Of a stretch of 64,000 bases of DNA, positions 53,712-62,359 are shown piece by piece. Below the pieces are notes generated by a model. It searched no databases. It had not been told where the DNA came from and saw only the letters and a list, made by a program, of their open reading frames with translations. The position numbers were made by a program, and so were the translations under genes. The stretch is from Homoserinimonas sp. (lineage in GTDB: Bacteria > Actinomycetota > Actinomycetes > Actinomycetales > Microbacteriaceae), in the NCBI GenBank assembly GCA_023957835.1, contig JAMLGP010000001.1, positions 1,543,575 to 1,607,574 of the forward strand, written 5' to 3'. Every line of letters starts with the position of its first letter. The stretch's first letter is position 1.

Positions 53712-54875
53712 ATGACTGATGCTGAAACCGCAGTCACAGCGCCGGAAGCGCCTCCCGGCGCAGATGCCGCGAGCGCCGAGCCGCACATCCTGTGCGCAGA
53801 CCTCGTGCGAATCTTCGCAGCCGAGGGAGTTGAAGTTCAGGCCCTGCAGGGGCTCAATCTCCGAGTCGACAAAGGGGAAATGGTCGCACTGGTTGGGGCG
53901 AGCGGCTCTGGAAAGTCGACCCTGCTCACGATCCTCTCCGGCCTGGACACCCCGACCGCGGGAGTGGCCCGCTGCGCCGGCAGCGACCTGCTGGCCATGA
54001 ACCGCAAGGAGCGCGTGCAGTATCAGAGGCACAGCGTCGGCTTCGTCTGGCAACAGACTTCCCGAAACCTCCTGCCTTATCTCACTGCTTCCGAAAACGT
54101 CGCAATGGCGATGGCGGTCGCCGGAAACAAGACGAAGGATCGGCGCAAGTACATTCAGGACCTGCTCGATCTGCTCGAGGTCGGCTATTGCGCCCACCGC
54201 CGCCCGACTGAGCTTTCCGGCGGCGAGCAGCAGCGCACGGCGATCGCGGTCGCTCTCGCGAACAACCCGCAGGTACTGCTCGCAGACGAGCCGACTGGAG
54301 AGCTCGACGAGGCGACATCCTCGGATGTACTCGAGGCCATGCGCGGAGTCAACGAGGGCCTCGGAATCACGACTCTCATAGTCACCCACGACCCTGCCGT
54401 TTCCGAGCACGTAGGTCGCACGGTTCAGATTCGCGACGGCCGCACCTCGACCGAAGTGCTGCGCCGCCGCGAAGTCGACGAGCACGGAATGGAGCGGCAC
54501 GTGGCCGAGGAGTTCGCGGTCCTCGACCGCGTCGGCAGGCTGCAGCTTCCGGAGGACTTCACAAAGGCCCTCGACCTCAAGGAGCGGGTGCGCCTTGCCC
54601 TCGAACCGGACCACGTCGGGGTCTGGCCGGGCAACCGAAAAGCAAAACCCAGGCCGCAGGATGCTGCTCCAACGGATGCCGTGCCACCTTATACTGTGCC
54701 GCCGGTCGCTGTACCGCCGGTGATTCCGGTTGCAGACGTTCCCGAAGACGCGGCCCACCCGGCAATCCCCGACCCACCCGCTCCGCCGACAGTCGAAGAC
54801 CTCGACCTGGCAAACGCCCCCGCGCCGACAACACCGCCGGTTGAATTGCCGCCCCCTCCCGGAGCAGAATCATGA
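53712..54875 (+). CDS. ABC transporter ATPase (MacB/LolD type) with Pro-rich tail
   Basis: 387-residue ATPase. Walker A is GASGSGKST near residue 65, the signature LSGGEQQRTAIAVA near 172 and Walker B VLLADEPTGELD near 192, with the H-loop IVTHDPAVSEHV. The ATPase domain ends near 260. The remainder is a charged linker and a tail (about 305-387) of Pro/Ala/Val-rich repeats (PPYTVPPVAVPPVIPV, PPAPPTVEDLDL, TTPPVELPPPPG), which is not part of the standard fold and may bind a partner protein. It starts 4 bases after the permease and overlaps the second ATPase by 4 bases. Confidence 0.9.
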   Translation: MTDAETAVTAPEAPPGADAASAEPHILCADLVRIFAAEGVEVQALQGLNLRVDKGEMVALVGASGSGKSTLLTILSGLDTPTAGVARCAGSDLLAMNRKERVQYQRHSVGFVWQQTSRNLLPYLTASENVAMAMAVAGNKTKDRRKYIQDLLDLLEVGYCAHRRPTELSGGEQQRTAIAVALANNPQVLLADEPTGELDEATSSDVLEAMRGVNEGLGITTLIVTHDPAVSEHVGRTVQIRDGRTSTEVLRRREVDEHGMERHVAEEFAVLDRVGRLQLPEDFTKALDLKERVRLALEPDHVGVWPGNRKAKPRPQDAAPTDAVPPYTVPPVAVPPVIPVADVPEDAAHPAIPDPPAPPTVEDLDLANAPAPTTPPVELPPPPGAES

Positions 54876-55627
54876 GCGCCATGACCGAGATCGAAGATCT
54901 GATCGAGCCTAGTGCTGCACTCCGCGCGGAGAATGTGACTCGCATTTTCGGCTCCGGTGCCCGCGAAGTTCACGCCTGCACCGACATCAGCCTCGAGGTC
55001 CACGCGGGAGAGCTCATGGTGGTCCGCGGCAAGAGCGGCAGCGGCAAGACGACCCTACTCAACATTCTCGGCGGCCTCGACCGTCCGACTTCCGGCAGGG
55101 TCTGGTTCGGCGACCAGGAGCTGACCTCGCTGAGCGACTCGAAGCTCGCGGAGGCTCGCCGCGGCAGAATCGGCTACGTGTTTCAGACCTTCGGCCTGAT
55201 CCCGGTACTCTCTGCTGCCGAAAACATCGAAGTCCCGCTTCGGATTCGAGGAATGGACCCTTCAGAGCGAAACTCAAAGGTCGCCGAGATGCTAGACCTG
55301 GTCGGCCTCTCCGATCACGCCGCCCAGCGTCCCTACGAGCTTTCCGGCGGCCAGCAGCAAAGGGTCGGCATTGCCAGAGCGCTCGTCGGCGAACCGCAGA
55401 TTCTGCTTGCCGACGAGCCAACCGGTCAGCTGGATTCTCGCACCGCGGAAACCATGATGGACCTCATCGAACAACTCGTAAAACAGCGCAATATCGCAGC
55501 CGTAGTCTCGACCCACGACCCGCTGCTGGTGGCCAGGGCGCACAATGTGCTCGACCTGCACGACGGTCGACTGACTCTATCGGAGGATCGCAGGGGCCGC
55601 CACGCCGCACCGGCGGCCGCTGGCTGA
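54872..55627 (+). CDS. ABC transporter ATPase (MacB/LolD type)
   Basis: 251-residue ATPase. Walker A GKSGSGKTT is near residue 53, the signature [14 protein letters not shown] near 155 and Walker B ILLADEPTGQLD near 175; the H-loop is STHDPLLVARAHN. It is the standard length for a LolD/MacB-type ATPase without extra domains. It is the last gene of the four-gene operon and differs from its neighbour, so the machine may use two different ATPases, one per half, or each ATPase may serve its own permease. Confidence 0.92.
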   Translation: MSAMTEIEDLIEPSAALRAENVTRIFGSGAREVHACTDISLEVHAGELMVVRGKSGSGKTTLLNILGGLDRPTSGRVWFGDQELTSLSDSKLAEARRGRIGYVFQTFGLIPVLSAAENIEVPLRIRGMDPSERNSKVAEMLDLVGLSDHAAQRPYELSGGQQQRVGIARALVGEPQILLADEPTGQLDSRTAETMMDLIEQLVKQRNIAAVVSTHDPLLVARAHNVLDLHDGRLTLSEDRRGRHAAPAAAG

Positions 55628-55699
55628 ATTCGGCTGACTGCCAATCTGAACTGTCTCGTTATCCCTGCCTGTGAATTCGCGCAAAGCGAACCTCCAGAG

Positions 55700-55726
55700 T
55701 TAGCACTCTCACGTATAGAGTGCTAA
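55700..55726 (+). promoter_or_regulatory. CIRCE element (HrcA operator)
   Basis: A perfect 9-9-9 inverted repeat: TTAGCACTC, nine spacer bases, GAGTGCTAA. This is the canonical CIRCE sequence bound by the HrcA heat-shock repressor. It lies 47 bases before the hsp20 ATG. Heat or unfolded protein, which titrates GroEL, should relieve repression. No groEL or hrcA gene is in the window. Confidence 0.95.
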
Positions 55727-55773
55727 ATTTGAGTTACTTGAGTCGAGTTGAATCAAGTTTGAAGGAGGACAAA

Positions 55774-56202
55774 ATGGCAATGTATTTCGACCCGTTCCGC
55801 GCCCTTGATCGAGTGGCATCGAACCTGCTCGACTCGCATCAGGGCCCGCGCCTCATGCCGATCGACCTGCACAAGGACGGCGATCTCTACATCCTCAATG
55901 CAGACCTTCCCGGAATCGACCCGGGTTCGGTCGACGTAGACATCGACGGCCAACTGCTTACGATTCGCGCTGAGCGCACCCCGAGAAGCGAAGACGTAAA
56001 GTGGCTCGCCCACGAGCGTCCGAGCGGCTCTTTCCTTCGCCAGCTCAACCTTGGCGACGGAATCGACACCGAGCACATCAGCGCAACCTACGACAATGGC
56101 GTGCTGAGCGTCATGATCCCGGTGAGCGAGAAAGCCAAGCCCCGCAAGGTGGCCATCCAGTCGGCGGACAATTCAAAGCCCGTCGAAGTCACCGCTTCCT
56201 GA
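55774..56202 (+). CDS. Small heat-shock protein Hsp20
   Basis: 142-residue holdase chaperone. A short N-terminal arm (FDPFRALDRVASNLL) precedes the alpha-crystallin domain (about residues 28-122), with DLHKDGDLYILNADLPGIDP, IDGQLLTIRAERTP, GSFLRQLNLGDGID and the A-x-x-x-N-G-V-L motif in ISATYDNGVLSVMIPV. The C-terminal tail is short and polar. GGAGG lies seven bases before the ATG at 55774. Expression is probably controlled by HrcA through the CIRCE element upstream. Confidence 0.94.
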   Translation: MAMYFDPFRALDRVASNLLDSHQGPRLMPIDLHKDGDLYILNADLPGIDPGSVDVDIDGQLLTIRAERTPRSEDVKWLAHERPSGSFLRQLNLGDGIDTEHISATYDNGVLSVMIPVSEKAKPRKVAIQSADNSKPVEVTAS

Positions 56203-56214
56203 GCGGCTCAGCCG

Positions 56215-56266
56215 GCGGCACCTCGCCGATCGCGAACTTCAATTCGCGAGAGGGACGGGGTGCCGC
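56215..56266. terminator. Nested stem-loop between convergent genes
   Basis: Outer arms GCGGCACC (56215-56222) and GGTGCCGC (56259-56266) enclose a perfect inner hairpin TCGCGAA, loop CTTCAA, TTCGCGA (56230-56249). It lies in the 66 bases between the hsp20 stop and the stop of the oppositely oriented P-type ATPase, a natural place for a two-way terminator, although no long T run follows. Confidence 0.55.
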
Positions 56267-56268
56267 TG

Positions 56269-58125
56269 CTATTTAAGCTTTAGCTGACGATTCTTCCCCG
56301 GCAGGAGAGCGCGCAGGGCATTCAGAATCGAGACGAGATCCACAACCTCCTGCAGGGCGGCTCCGACGATCGCGGGCAGAAATCCGAACGCGGCAACCAG
56401 CATCAGTCCGACGCTGATCGCAATGCCGATCCAAATGCTCTCAAGCGCTATCCGGACCGTGCGATTGCCGATCTCCACGGCAGTTGCGACTTTCGAGACG
56501 TCATCGACAAGGATGACGACATCCGCCGACTCGCTCGCGGCGGTTGATCCTCTAGCCCCTAGCGCAATTCCGACATCCGCTGCCGCAAGAACCGGAGCAT
56601 CGTTCACTCCGTCCCCGACCATGATCACCGGCTTCAGCTCGGCGGACTTCACGAGGTCGACCTTGCCCTGAGGCAGCACCTCGGCGTGGACATCGTGAAT
56701 GCCCAATTCCCGCGCGATCGGCTCCGCGGTCTGGTGCACGTCACCGGTCACGAGCATGAATCGTTTGATGCCTGCACGGCGAAGCCTGGCCAGAGTCTCA
56801 GGGGCCTCTTCGCGCAATTCGTCCCTGAGCACTATGGTCCCGGCAAATCTGCCGTCGATCGCGGCGTAGACCGCGGCCTCACCGCTCGACAGGTTCGTGC
56901 GCTCGAGTCCGGTCGCGCGCTGCTCAATAAAGGCGGGCTTTCCGACGACGATCTCGCGGCCGCCTATTGTCGCCTCTACCCCGTGGGTTGCGATTTCGCT
57001 CGCACTGCTGGCTTCCTGCAAAACCAGACCCCGGTCGGATGCCGCCTGCCGCAGCGAGGCGGCGAGCACGTGTGAGGAATATTGCTCTGCAGAGGCGACC
57101 AGCCCGAGCAGATCGTTCTCGCTCAAGCCGGCAGCCGCATCCGCCTGGATCCGAATCACAACCGGAACACCGCTCGTCAGGGTGCCGGTCTTGTCGAAGG
57201 CGACAGTGCAGGCGGCTGCCAGTTGCTCAATGGCAGAGGCTCCCTTGACCACGACTCCGGCCTTCGACGCCCTGCTCATTCCCGACATGAACGCGATCGG
57301 GGCGGCAAGCAGCAGCGGACAAGGGGTGGCGACCACGAGTACCTCTGCGAAGCGGACCGGGTCGCCGGTGATCGCCCAGGCGGCTCCCGCAATGATGAGC
57401 GCGGCAATCGTGAACGGAATCGAATAGCGATCAGCGAGGCGCACCATCGGGGCCCTGCTTGCCGAAGCCTCCTCGACGAGTTTGATTATGAGTTGGTACT
57501 GGCTCTCGCTCGCGATCGCACTCGCGCGGATATCCACGGCGCTGTGGCCGTTTACCGATCCGCTCCAGATCTGGTCGCCGTGCACCTTGTCGACCGGGAG
57601 GCTCTCACCGGTGAGCGAGGATTCGTCGAGGCTCGATTCTGCGCTTTCGAGTACGGCATCCACCGGGACTATCTCGGCGGGCCTAAGGAGCAGGCGATCG
57701 CCGACCGCGACTTCGTCGACCGGGACATCCTCTATTTCCCCGTTCGCGTCGTAGCGGTGTGCCTGCAGCGGAACCCGATCCAGCAGCGATTTCAGGTCGC
57801 GCTCTGCTCGCCCGGCGGCGTAGTCCTCGAGGGCTTCACCGCCGGAAATCATGAGGACGATGATCAGACTCGCCCAGTATTCGCCGACAATGACGGTAGA
57901 GACGATTGCGATGATCGCGAGGACATCGAGGCCAACCTGGCCGCGAGCGAGCTGCCGCAGCATCGACCACGCCTGAATCGCGGCAACGACGAGCGCGAAG
58001 GCGCTCACGAGCCAGCGCGCGAACGTTTCCTGGCCGGCAAAAGCCAGAGCGAGGCCCGCGATTCCGACCAGCAGCGTAATTGCCACTATCGGGTACCGTC
58101 GAACGGCGGCAATGAGCCTAGTCAT
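56269..58125 (-). CDS. Heavy-metal P1B-type ATPase
   Basis: 618-residue metal-transporting P-type ATPase. It has the actuator motif LTGESLP near residue 172, the phosphorylated Asp in AFDKTGTLTSG near 310, and the hinge VGDGVNDAPVLAAADVG near 510. The membrane metal site reads ATPCPLLLAAP near 267, TPCP rather than the CPC of copper or zinc pumps. The TPC form has been linked to a nickel/iron group, but the motif alone does not settle the metal. There is no N-terminal heavy-metal-binding domain and only a short tail. TAGTAA seven bases before the ATG hints at leaderless translation. Confidence 0.88.
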   Translation of the reverse strand: MTRLIAAVRRYPIVAITLLVGIAGLALAFAGQETFARWLVSAFALVVAAIQAWSMLRQLARGQVGLDVLAIIAIVSTVIVGEYWASLIIVLMISGGEALEDYAAGRAERDLKSLLDRVPLQAHRYDANGEIEDVPVDEVAVGDRLLLRPAEIVPVDAVLESAESSLDESSLTGESLPVDKVHGDQIWSGSVNGHSAVDIRASAIASESQYQLIIKLVEEASASRAPMVRLADRYSIPFTIAALIIAGAAWAITGDPVRFAEVLVVATPCPLLLAAPIAFMSGMSRASKAGVVVKGASAIEQLAAACTVAFDKTGTLTSGVPVVIRIQADAAAGLSENDLLGLVASAEQYSSHVLAASLRQAASDRGLVLQEASSASEIATHGVEATIGGREIVVGKPAFIEQRATGLERTNLSSGEAAVYAAIDGRFAGTIVLRDELREEAPETLARLRRAGIKRFMLVTGDVHQTAEPIARELGIHDVHAEVLPQGKVDLVKSAELKPVIMVGDGVNDAPVLAAADVGIALGARGSTAASESADVVILVDDVSKVATAVEIGNRTVRIALESIWIGIAISVGLMLVAAFGFLPAIVGAALQEVVDLVSILNALRALLPGKNRQLKLK

Positions 58126-58164
58126 GACTTCATTACTAGCCCGATACCCCCGCAGATTCCAGCA

Positions 58165-58246
58165 AGGTGAGCCTGACCTTCCTGTGGGCCGGCTTGAGCC
58201 TGACCTTCCGGCAAACCCGCTTGAGCCTGACCTTCCGGCAAACCCG
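58165..58246. repeat. 27-base tandem repeats between icd and the P-type ATPase
   Basis: Two identical 27-base copies (58193-58219 and 58220-58246), each beginning CTTGAGCCTGACCTTCC and ending GGCAAACCCG, preceded by a diverged copy at 58165-58192 that keeps GAGCCTGACCTTCC. They end 18 bases before the icd stop. There are no spacers as in a CRISPR array. Function unknown; the array may vary in copy number. Confidence 0.8.
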
Positions 58247-58263
58247 CCGCAGTCGGCTTAGCT

Positions 58264-59478
58264 TCAGCCCAGGCGAGCCTTGAGGTTTTCCGCGATCGCG
58301 GCGAGGAACTCCTCGGTCGTGAGGTAAGCCTGGTCAGCGCTCACGAGCAGGGCGAGGTCCTTGGTCATCTTGCCGGACTCAACCGTCTTGATCACGACAT
58401 GCTCAAGGGTGTGCGAGAAGTCGATGAGCTCCTGATTTCCGTCGAGCTTACCGCGGTGGGAAAGCGCCCTGGTCCAGGCGAAAATCGAGGCGATCGGGTT
58501 GGTCGAAGTCGGCTTGCCCTGCTGGTGCAGCCGGTAGTGCCGAGTGACGGTGCCGTGCGCGGCCTCCGCCTCGACGATCTTGCCGTCCGGAGTGGTGAGC
58601 ACGCTCGTCATGAGTCCGAGCGAACCGAAGCCCTGGGCGACCGTGTCGGACTGAACATCCCCGTCGTAGTTCTTGCAGGCCCAGACGTAGCCGCCCTCCC
58701 ACTTGAGGCTGGATGCGACCATGTCGTCGATCAGCCGGTGCTCATAGGTCAGCCCGGCCGCTTCGAACTTCGACTGGAACTCCTGCGCGAAGACTTCGGC
58801 GAAGAGATCCTTGAACCGGCCGTCATAGGCCTTGAGGATCGTGTTCTTGGTCGAAAGGTAGAGCGGGTAGCCGCGGTCGAGCGCGTAGCTGAACGAGGCC
58901 CTCGCAAAGTCGCGAATCGACTCATCGAGGTTGTACATCCCCATGGCCACTCCGGAGCCGGGCGCCTGGAAAACCTCGAAGGACTGCGGCTCAGAACCGT
59001 CCTCCGGAGTGAAGGTCATAGTGAGGGTGCCCTTGCCCTCGAACCGGAAGTCGGTCGCGCGGTACTGGTCGCCGAAAGCGTGGCGGCCGATGATGATCGG
59101 CTTGTTCCAGCCGGGAACGAGCCTCGGGATGTTTGAAATAATGATCGGCTCGCGGAAGATCGTGCCGCCGAGAATGTTGCGGATCGTTCCGTTCGGGCTC
59201 TTCCACATCTTCTTGAGGCCAAACTCGGCAACTCGCGCCTCATCCGGAGTGATCGTCGCACACTTGACGCCGACTCCGTGCTTCTGGATGGCGTGCGCGG
59301 CGTCGATAGTGATCTGATCCTCGGTCTCGTCGCGCTTTTCAATTCCCAGGTCGTAATACTCGAGATTGACGTCGAGGTAGGGATGGATGAGCGTGTCCTT
59401 GATCGCCTGCCAGATGATTCGAGTCATCTCATCGCCGTCGAGCTCGACGACTGTGCCTGAAACCTTGATCTTCGACAT
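58264..59478 (-). CDS. icd: NADP-dependent isocitrate dehydrogenase (dimeric type)
   Basis: 404-residue TCA-cycle enzyme making 2-oxoglutarate and NADPH. It is the homodimeric, eukaryote-like class, with [15 protein letters not shown] at the start, [20 protein letters not shown] near residue 92 (substrate Ser/Asn/Arg), [17 protein letters not shown] near 125, [20 protein letters not shown] near 268 with metal Asp residues, and [11 protein letters not shown] near 305. GGAG lies 8 bases before the ATG. It appears to be monocistronic. Confidence 0.97.
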   Translation of the reverse strand: MSKIKVSGTVVELDGDEMTRIIWQAIKDTLIHPYLDVNLEYYDLGIEKRDETEDQITIDAAHAIQKHGVGVKCATITPDEARVAEFGLKKMWKSPNGTIRNILGGTIFREPIIISNIPRLVPGWNKPIIIGRHAFGDQYRATDFRFEGKGTLTMTFTPEDGSEPQSFEVFQAPGSGVAMGMYNLDESIRDFARASFSYALDRGYPLYLSTKNTILKAYDGRFKDLFAEVFAQEFQSKFEAAGLTYEHRLIDDMVASSLKWEGGYVWACKNYDGDVQSDTVAQGFGSLGLMTSVLTTPDGKIVEAEAAHGTVTRHYRLHQQGKPTSTNPIASIFAWTRALSHRGKLDGNQELIDFSHTLEHVVIKTVESGKMTKDLALLVSADQAYLTTEEFLAAIAENLKARLG

Positions 59479-59624
59479 TCTGTCTCCTGGGTGCCTGAGA
59501 ACTGGGCGGGAACGGGTCGGCGGCGATTGAACGCGGCCGTTGACAATCTTACAGGTCGGGTCGCAATATCTTGATGTCGAGATATTTCTAGGCTTAATCC
59601 TTGCGATCTGACTAGCCTGTATAA

Positions 59625-60077
59625 ATGGCTACGTTGCGACTTGAAGAACTTTCCGCAGGAACCGCCCTGGCAGCAAACAAGCTGACTCTTCGCCGCGGCC
59701 AGGAACAATTCGTAGTCCCGCCGAGCTACGCGATCGCAGATGCCTACCTGGATCCCACCACGAGCTGGCCGCGAGTGGTCCTCAAGGACGACCAGGTGGT
59801 CGGCTTTATCAGAGGCAATTTTGACCCGGATGCCGCAGAAGACGAGTTCAAAAGTTGCGTCTGGAGAGTGCACGTCGCCGCGGACCAGCAGGGTCAGGGA
59901 GTAGGAACTTTCGCGGTGCTCGCCCTCGCCGACGAGGCGCGGCAGCGCGGTTTTTCGAGGCTAACCGCCCTGTGGGAGCCCGGCGATGACGGCCCCGAAC
60001 TGTTCTTCACCAATATCGGCTTCAAGGTTGAAGGTGAGACCCAGTACGGCGAGAAGTTCGGCGTGCTGACCCTGTGA
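59625..60077 (+). CDS. GNAT acetyltransferase
   Basis: 150-residue N-acetyltransferase. The acetyl-CoA loop is [18 protein letters not shown] near residue 85 (Q-x-x-G-x-G type), preceded by the beta strand VGFIRGNF, and the end [13 protein letters not shown] is typical. It resembles the spermidine/spermine acetyltransferase-like branch (BltD/PaiA), but the substrate is unproven. TAGCCT (59613-59618) lies exactly six bases before the ATG, so the mRNA is probably leaderless. Its stop overlaps the next gene as GTGA. Confidence 0.88.
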   Translation: MATLRLEELSAGTALAANKLTLRRGQEQFVVPPSYAIADAYLDPTTSWPRVVLKDDQVVGFIRGNFDPDAAEDEFKSCVWRVHVAADQQGQGVGTFAVLALADEARQRGFSRLTALWEPGDDGPELFFTNIGFKVEGETQYGEKFGVLTL

Positions 60078-60376
60078 GTGATTTCGACTTCGTCGGGAGC
60101 GTGATCGAAGTCGTAGAGTCGATTCCCCCCGGCAAGGTAATGCCCTACGGCGAAGTTGCCGCCGCCGTCGGTTCGCGGGCCCCCCGAGCGGTCGGGCGCG
60201 TAATGGCGCTATACGGAGAGGACCTGCCGTGGTGGCGGGTCATTCGCGCGAGCGGACGGCCTCCGCAGTGCCACGAGGATCAGGCTTTGCCGCACTACGA
60301 GGAGGAGGGCACGCCGCTCGTGAAATCAGCAGACGGCTATCGAATCAACCTTCGGCTCGCCCGCCATCGCCCGTAA
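60074..60376 (+). CDS. Alkyltransferase-like protein (ATL), MGMT family
   Basis: 100-residue DNA-binding protein of the O6-alkylguanine-DNA alkyltransferase family. The helix-turn-helix VMPYGEVAAAVGSRAPRAVGR is intact, but the active-site PCHR segment reads PWWRVI near residue 51, so the reactive Cys is replaced by Trp. Such ATLs cannot remove the alkyl group; they bend DNA at O6-alkylguanine and hand the lesion to nucleotide excision repair. The GTG start overlaps the GNAT stop by 4 bases. Confidence 0.92.
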   Translation: MSDFDFVGSVIEVVESIPPGKVMPYGEVAAAVGSRAPRAVGRVMALYGEDLPWWRVIRASGRPPQCHEDQALPHYEEEGTPLVKSADGYRINLRLARHRP

Positions 60377-60384
60377 CCTCCCGT

Positions 60385-60512
60385 GAGGGGTCAGTTATTG
60401 CGCTTCCCAACCCAATGGAAGAGCAACAAGTGACCCCTCAACAATCCACCTCTTTGCGAGGGGTCAGTTATTGCGTTTCCCAACCTCATGGAAGAGCAAC
60501 AAGTGACCCCTC
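60385..60512. repeat. Duplicated REP-like palindrome (two 55-base copies)
   Basis: Copies at 60385-60439 and 60458-60512 differ at about three positions and are separated by 18 bases. Each is an imperfect hairpin: GAGGGGTCA at the left end pairs with TGACCCCTC at the right, then TT/AA, TTGC/GCAA and CTTCC/GGAAG pair with single mismatches between, leaving a loop of about 9 bases. The pair is in direct orientation between the convergent ATL and ABC genes. The form matches REP/REPIN or MITE-like elements moved by a transposase in trans. No transposase is in the window. Confidence 0.8.
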
Positions 60513-60522
60513 AAGGGAAAGA

Positions 60523-60546
60523 GGAGAGGGGACAGGGGACAGGGGG
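60523..60546 (+). repeat. G-run tract after the REP-like pair
   Basis: Runs GGGG (60528-60531), GGGG (60535-60538) and GGGGG (60542-60546), each separated by ACA, with a GG at 60523-60524. A two-layer G-quadruplex on the plus strand is possible. It lies in front of the stop codon of the ABC exporter gene on the other strand. Confidence 0.4.
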
Positions 60547-60553
60547 TGACGCG

Positions 60554-62359
60554 TCAGACGAGCGAGTCACGCCAGGCTGCGTGAAGCTGGGCGAAGCGAC
60601 CGGTGCCGGCGATGAGGTCTGCCGGAGCGCCGTCCTCGACGATCCGCCCGTGCTCCATGACGAGCACCCGGTCGGCGATCGCGACGGTGGAGAGCCGGTG
60701 CGCGATGATTACGGCGGTCCGGTCCGCGAGCAGGGTCTGCAGCCCCTCCTGCACCAGCCGCTCACTCGGGATGTCGAGGGAGGCGGTGGCTTCATCCAGA
60801 ATCAGAACGACCGGGTCTGCAATGAACGCCCTCGCGAACGAGATCAGCTGTCTTTGGCCGGCCGAGACCCTGCCGCCGCGCTTGTTGACATCCGTGTCGT
60901 AGCCGTTGGGCAGCGCCGAAATGAACTCGTGGGCACCGACCGCCCTGGCAGCCGCGATCACTTCTTCGCGAGTGGCTTCTGGTTTTCCGAGCGAAATATT
61001 GTCGGCCACGGTTCCGGAGAACAGGTATGCCTCCTGAGTGACCATAACTATCGCGCGGCGAAGATCCTTGGGGTGCAGTTGCCGCAAGTCCACTCCGTCG
61101 AGGGTGACCGAGCCGACGGTCGGATCGTAGAACCTCGCGATGAGCTTTGCGAGAGTCGACTTTCCAGCACCGGTCGAACCGACGAGGGCGATGATCTGAC
61201 CGGACGGAATCTTCAGGTTGAACTTCGGCAGTACGATCCGATCCTCCTTGTAGGCGAACTCGACTTCCCTGAATTCCACCGTCCCCCTCGCCTTGAGCAG
61301 GGCGATCGGCCCTGTCGGGTCGGGAACGCTCGGCGTTTCTTCGAGCACTCCGGAGATCTTCTCGAGCGCGGCGGCCGCGGACTGATACGAGTTGTAGAAC
61401 ATGGCGATTTCAGGCGCTGGAGCATAGAACGACCGGGTGTAGAGCAGGGTCGCAAGCAGCACTCCGATTGCGAGCCCGCCGGTGGCGACCCGCAGTCCGC
61501 CGACCAGCAGCACCACGGCGAGGGTGACGTTTCCGATCAGAACCAGAGCCGGGTCGAAGATTCCAAACAAGTTGATTGTGCGCTCGTTGGCGTAGCGGTA
61601 CTTCTCGACCAGATCGCCGAACTCGAGCTCGTTGCGCTTTTCCTTGCGGAACGCCTTGACCGCCCGGATTCCGGTCATGGTCTCGACAAACTGCACGATG
61701 ACTCTCGCCGAGGCCGTTCGGGTTTCGCGGAACGCCTTCTGGGAGGCGATCTGGAACCAGCGGGTGAGGAAGTACAGCGGAATCATTGAACCGAGCAGCA
61801 TTAGTCCGCTCAGCCAGTCGATCGAGAACAGCGCGATCGCGGTGAAGAGCATGTAGAGGCCGCCCTGGACTAACTGGCTGAGCCCGGAGTCGAGCAGTTC
61901 GCGGATGGCATCCAGATCGCTCGTTTGCCTCGCGATGATCTTTCCCGAGGTGTAGCTTTCGTGGAACTCAAGACTCAGCCGCTGGGTATGGAGGAACACG
62001 CGCTTGCGCAGATCGATCAGGATCGCCTGGCTGATTCTTGCAGTGAGCACCGTGTACCAGGCGATCAACAGGGCACCGATCGTGCCGGTAAGCAGGAAGC
62101 CGACTACCGCAAAACTCAGCGGCAGCCAGTCCTGCTTGAGCAGTGCCGGCAGGCCGCTGTCGATTCCGAGCGCAACGAAGGTAGGGCCGGCAACCTGAGC
62201 TGCAGTGCTGACGAGCACTACAAGGATCGTGAGCACGATCCGCGCCCGCAGCGGCCGGATTAGCGACCCAAGCAGGCGAATCGAACGCGCCCTGATCTGT
62301 CGGCTTTCGGCTCTGGTGTAATCCTGCCGCTCTTCTCCCTCGACTCCGGAGACGGTCAT
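60554..62359 (-). CDS. Heterodimeric ABC exporter, subunit with canonical Walker B
   Basis: 601-residue fused permease-ATPase. Six helices lie in residues 40-330 (for example [21 protein letters not shown]). The ATPase has Walker [10 protein letters not shown] near 395, an altered signature [15 protein letters not shown] near 500 and Walker [12 protein letters not shown] with the catalytic Glu. It pairs with the upstream gene, whose stop overlaps its ATG by 4 bases. Such pairs (like Rv1273c/Rv1272c or TM287/288) export lipids or drugs. Substrate unknown. Confidence 0.92.
   Translation of the reverse strand: MTVSGVEGEERQDYTRAESRQIRARSIRLLGSLIRPLRARIVLTILVVLVSTAAQVAGPTFVALGIDSGLPALLKQDWLPLSFAVVGFLLTGTIGALLIAWYTVLTARISQAILIDLRKRVFLHTQRLSLEFHESYTSGKIIARQTSDLDAIRELLDSGLSQLVQGGLYMLFTAIALFSIDWLSGLMLLGSMIPLYFLTRWFQIASQKAFRETRTASARVIVQFVETMTGIRAVKAFRKEKRNELEFGDLVEKYRYANERTINLFGIFDPALVLIGNVTLAVVLLVGGLRVATGGLAIGVLLATLLYTRSFYAPAPEIAMFYNSYQSAAAALEKISGVLEETPSVPDPTGPIALLKARGTVEFREVEFAYKEDRIVLPKFNLKIPSGQIIALVGSTGAGKSTLAKLIARFYDPTVGSVTLDGVDLRQLHPKDLRRAIVMVTQEAYLFSGTVADNISLGKPEATREEVIAAARAVGAHEFISALPNGYDTDVNKRGGRVSAGQRQLISFARAFIADPVVLILDEATASLDIPSERLVQEGLQTLLADRTAVIIAHRLSTVAIADRVLVMEHGRIVEDGAPADLIAGTGRFAQLHAAWRDSLV

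Noticed and set aside
53685..54758. 357-codon open frame on the minus strand
   Set aside because: Antisense to the MacB-like ATPase with intact Walker motifs.
57082..58170. 362-codon open frame on the plus strand
   Set aside because: Antisense to the P-type ATPase, low-complexity composition.
58165..58246. Possible CRISPR array
   Set aside because: The 27-base repeats are directly adjacent with no spacers, and no cas genes are present.
60488..61789. 433-codon open frame on the plus strand
   Set aside because: It lies antisense to the well-supported ABC exporter gene, is rich in Arg, Gly, Asp and Glu, and shows no domain; it is a by-product of high-GC codon use.
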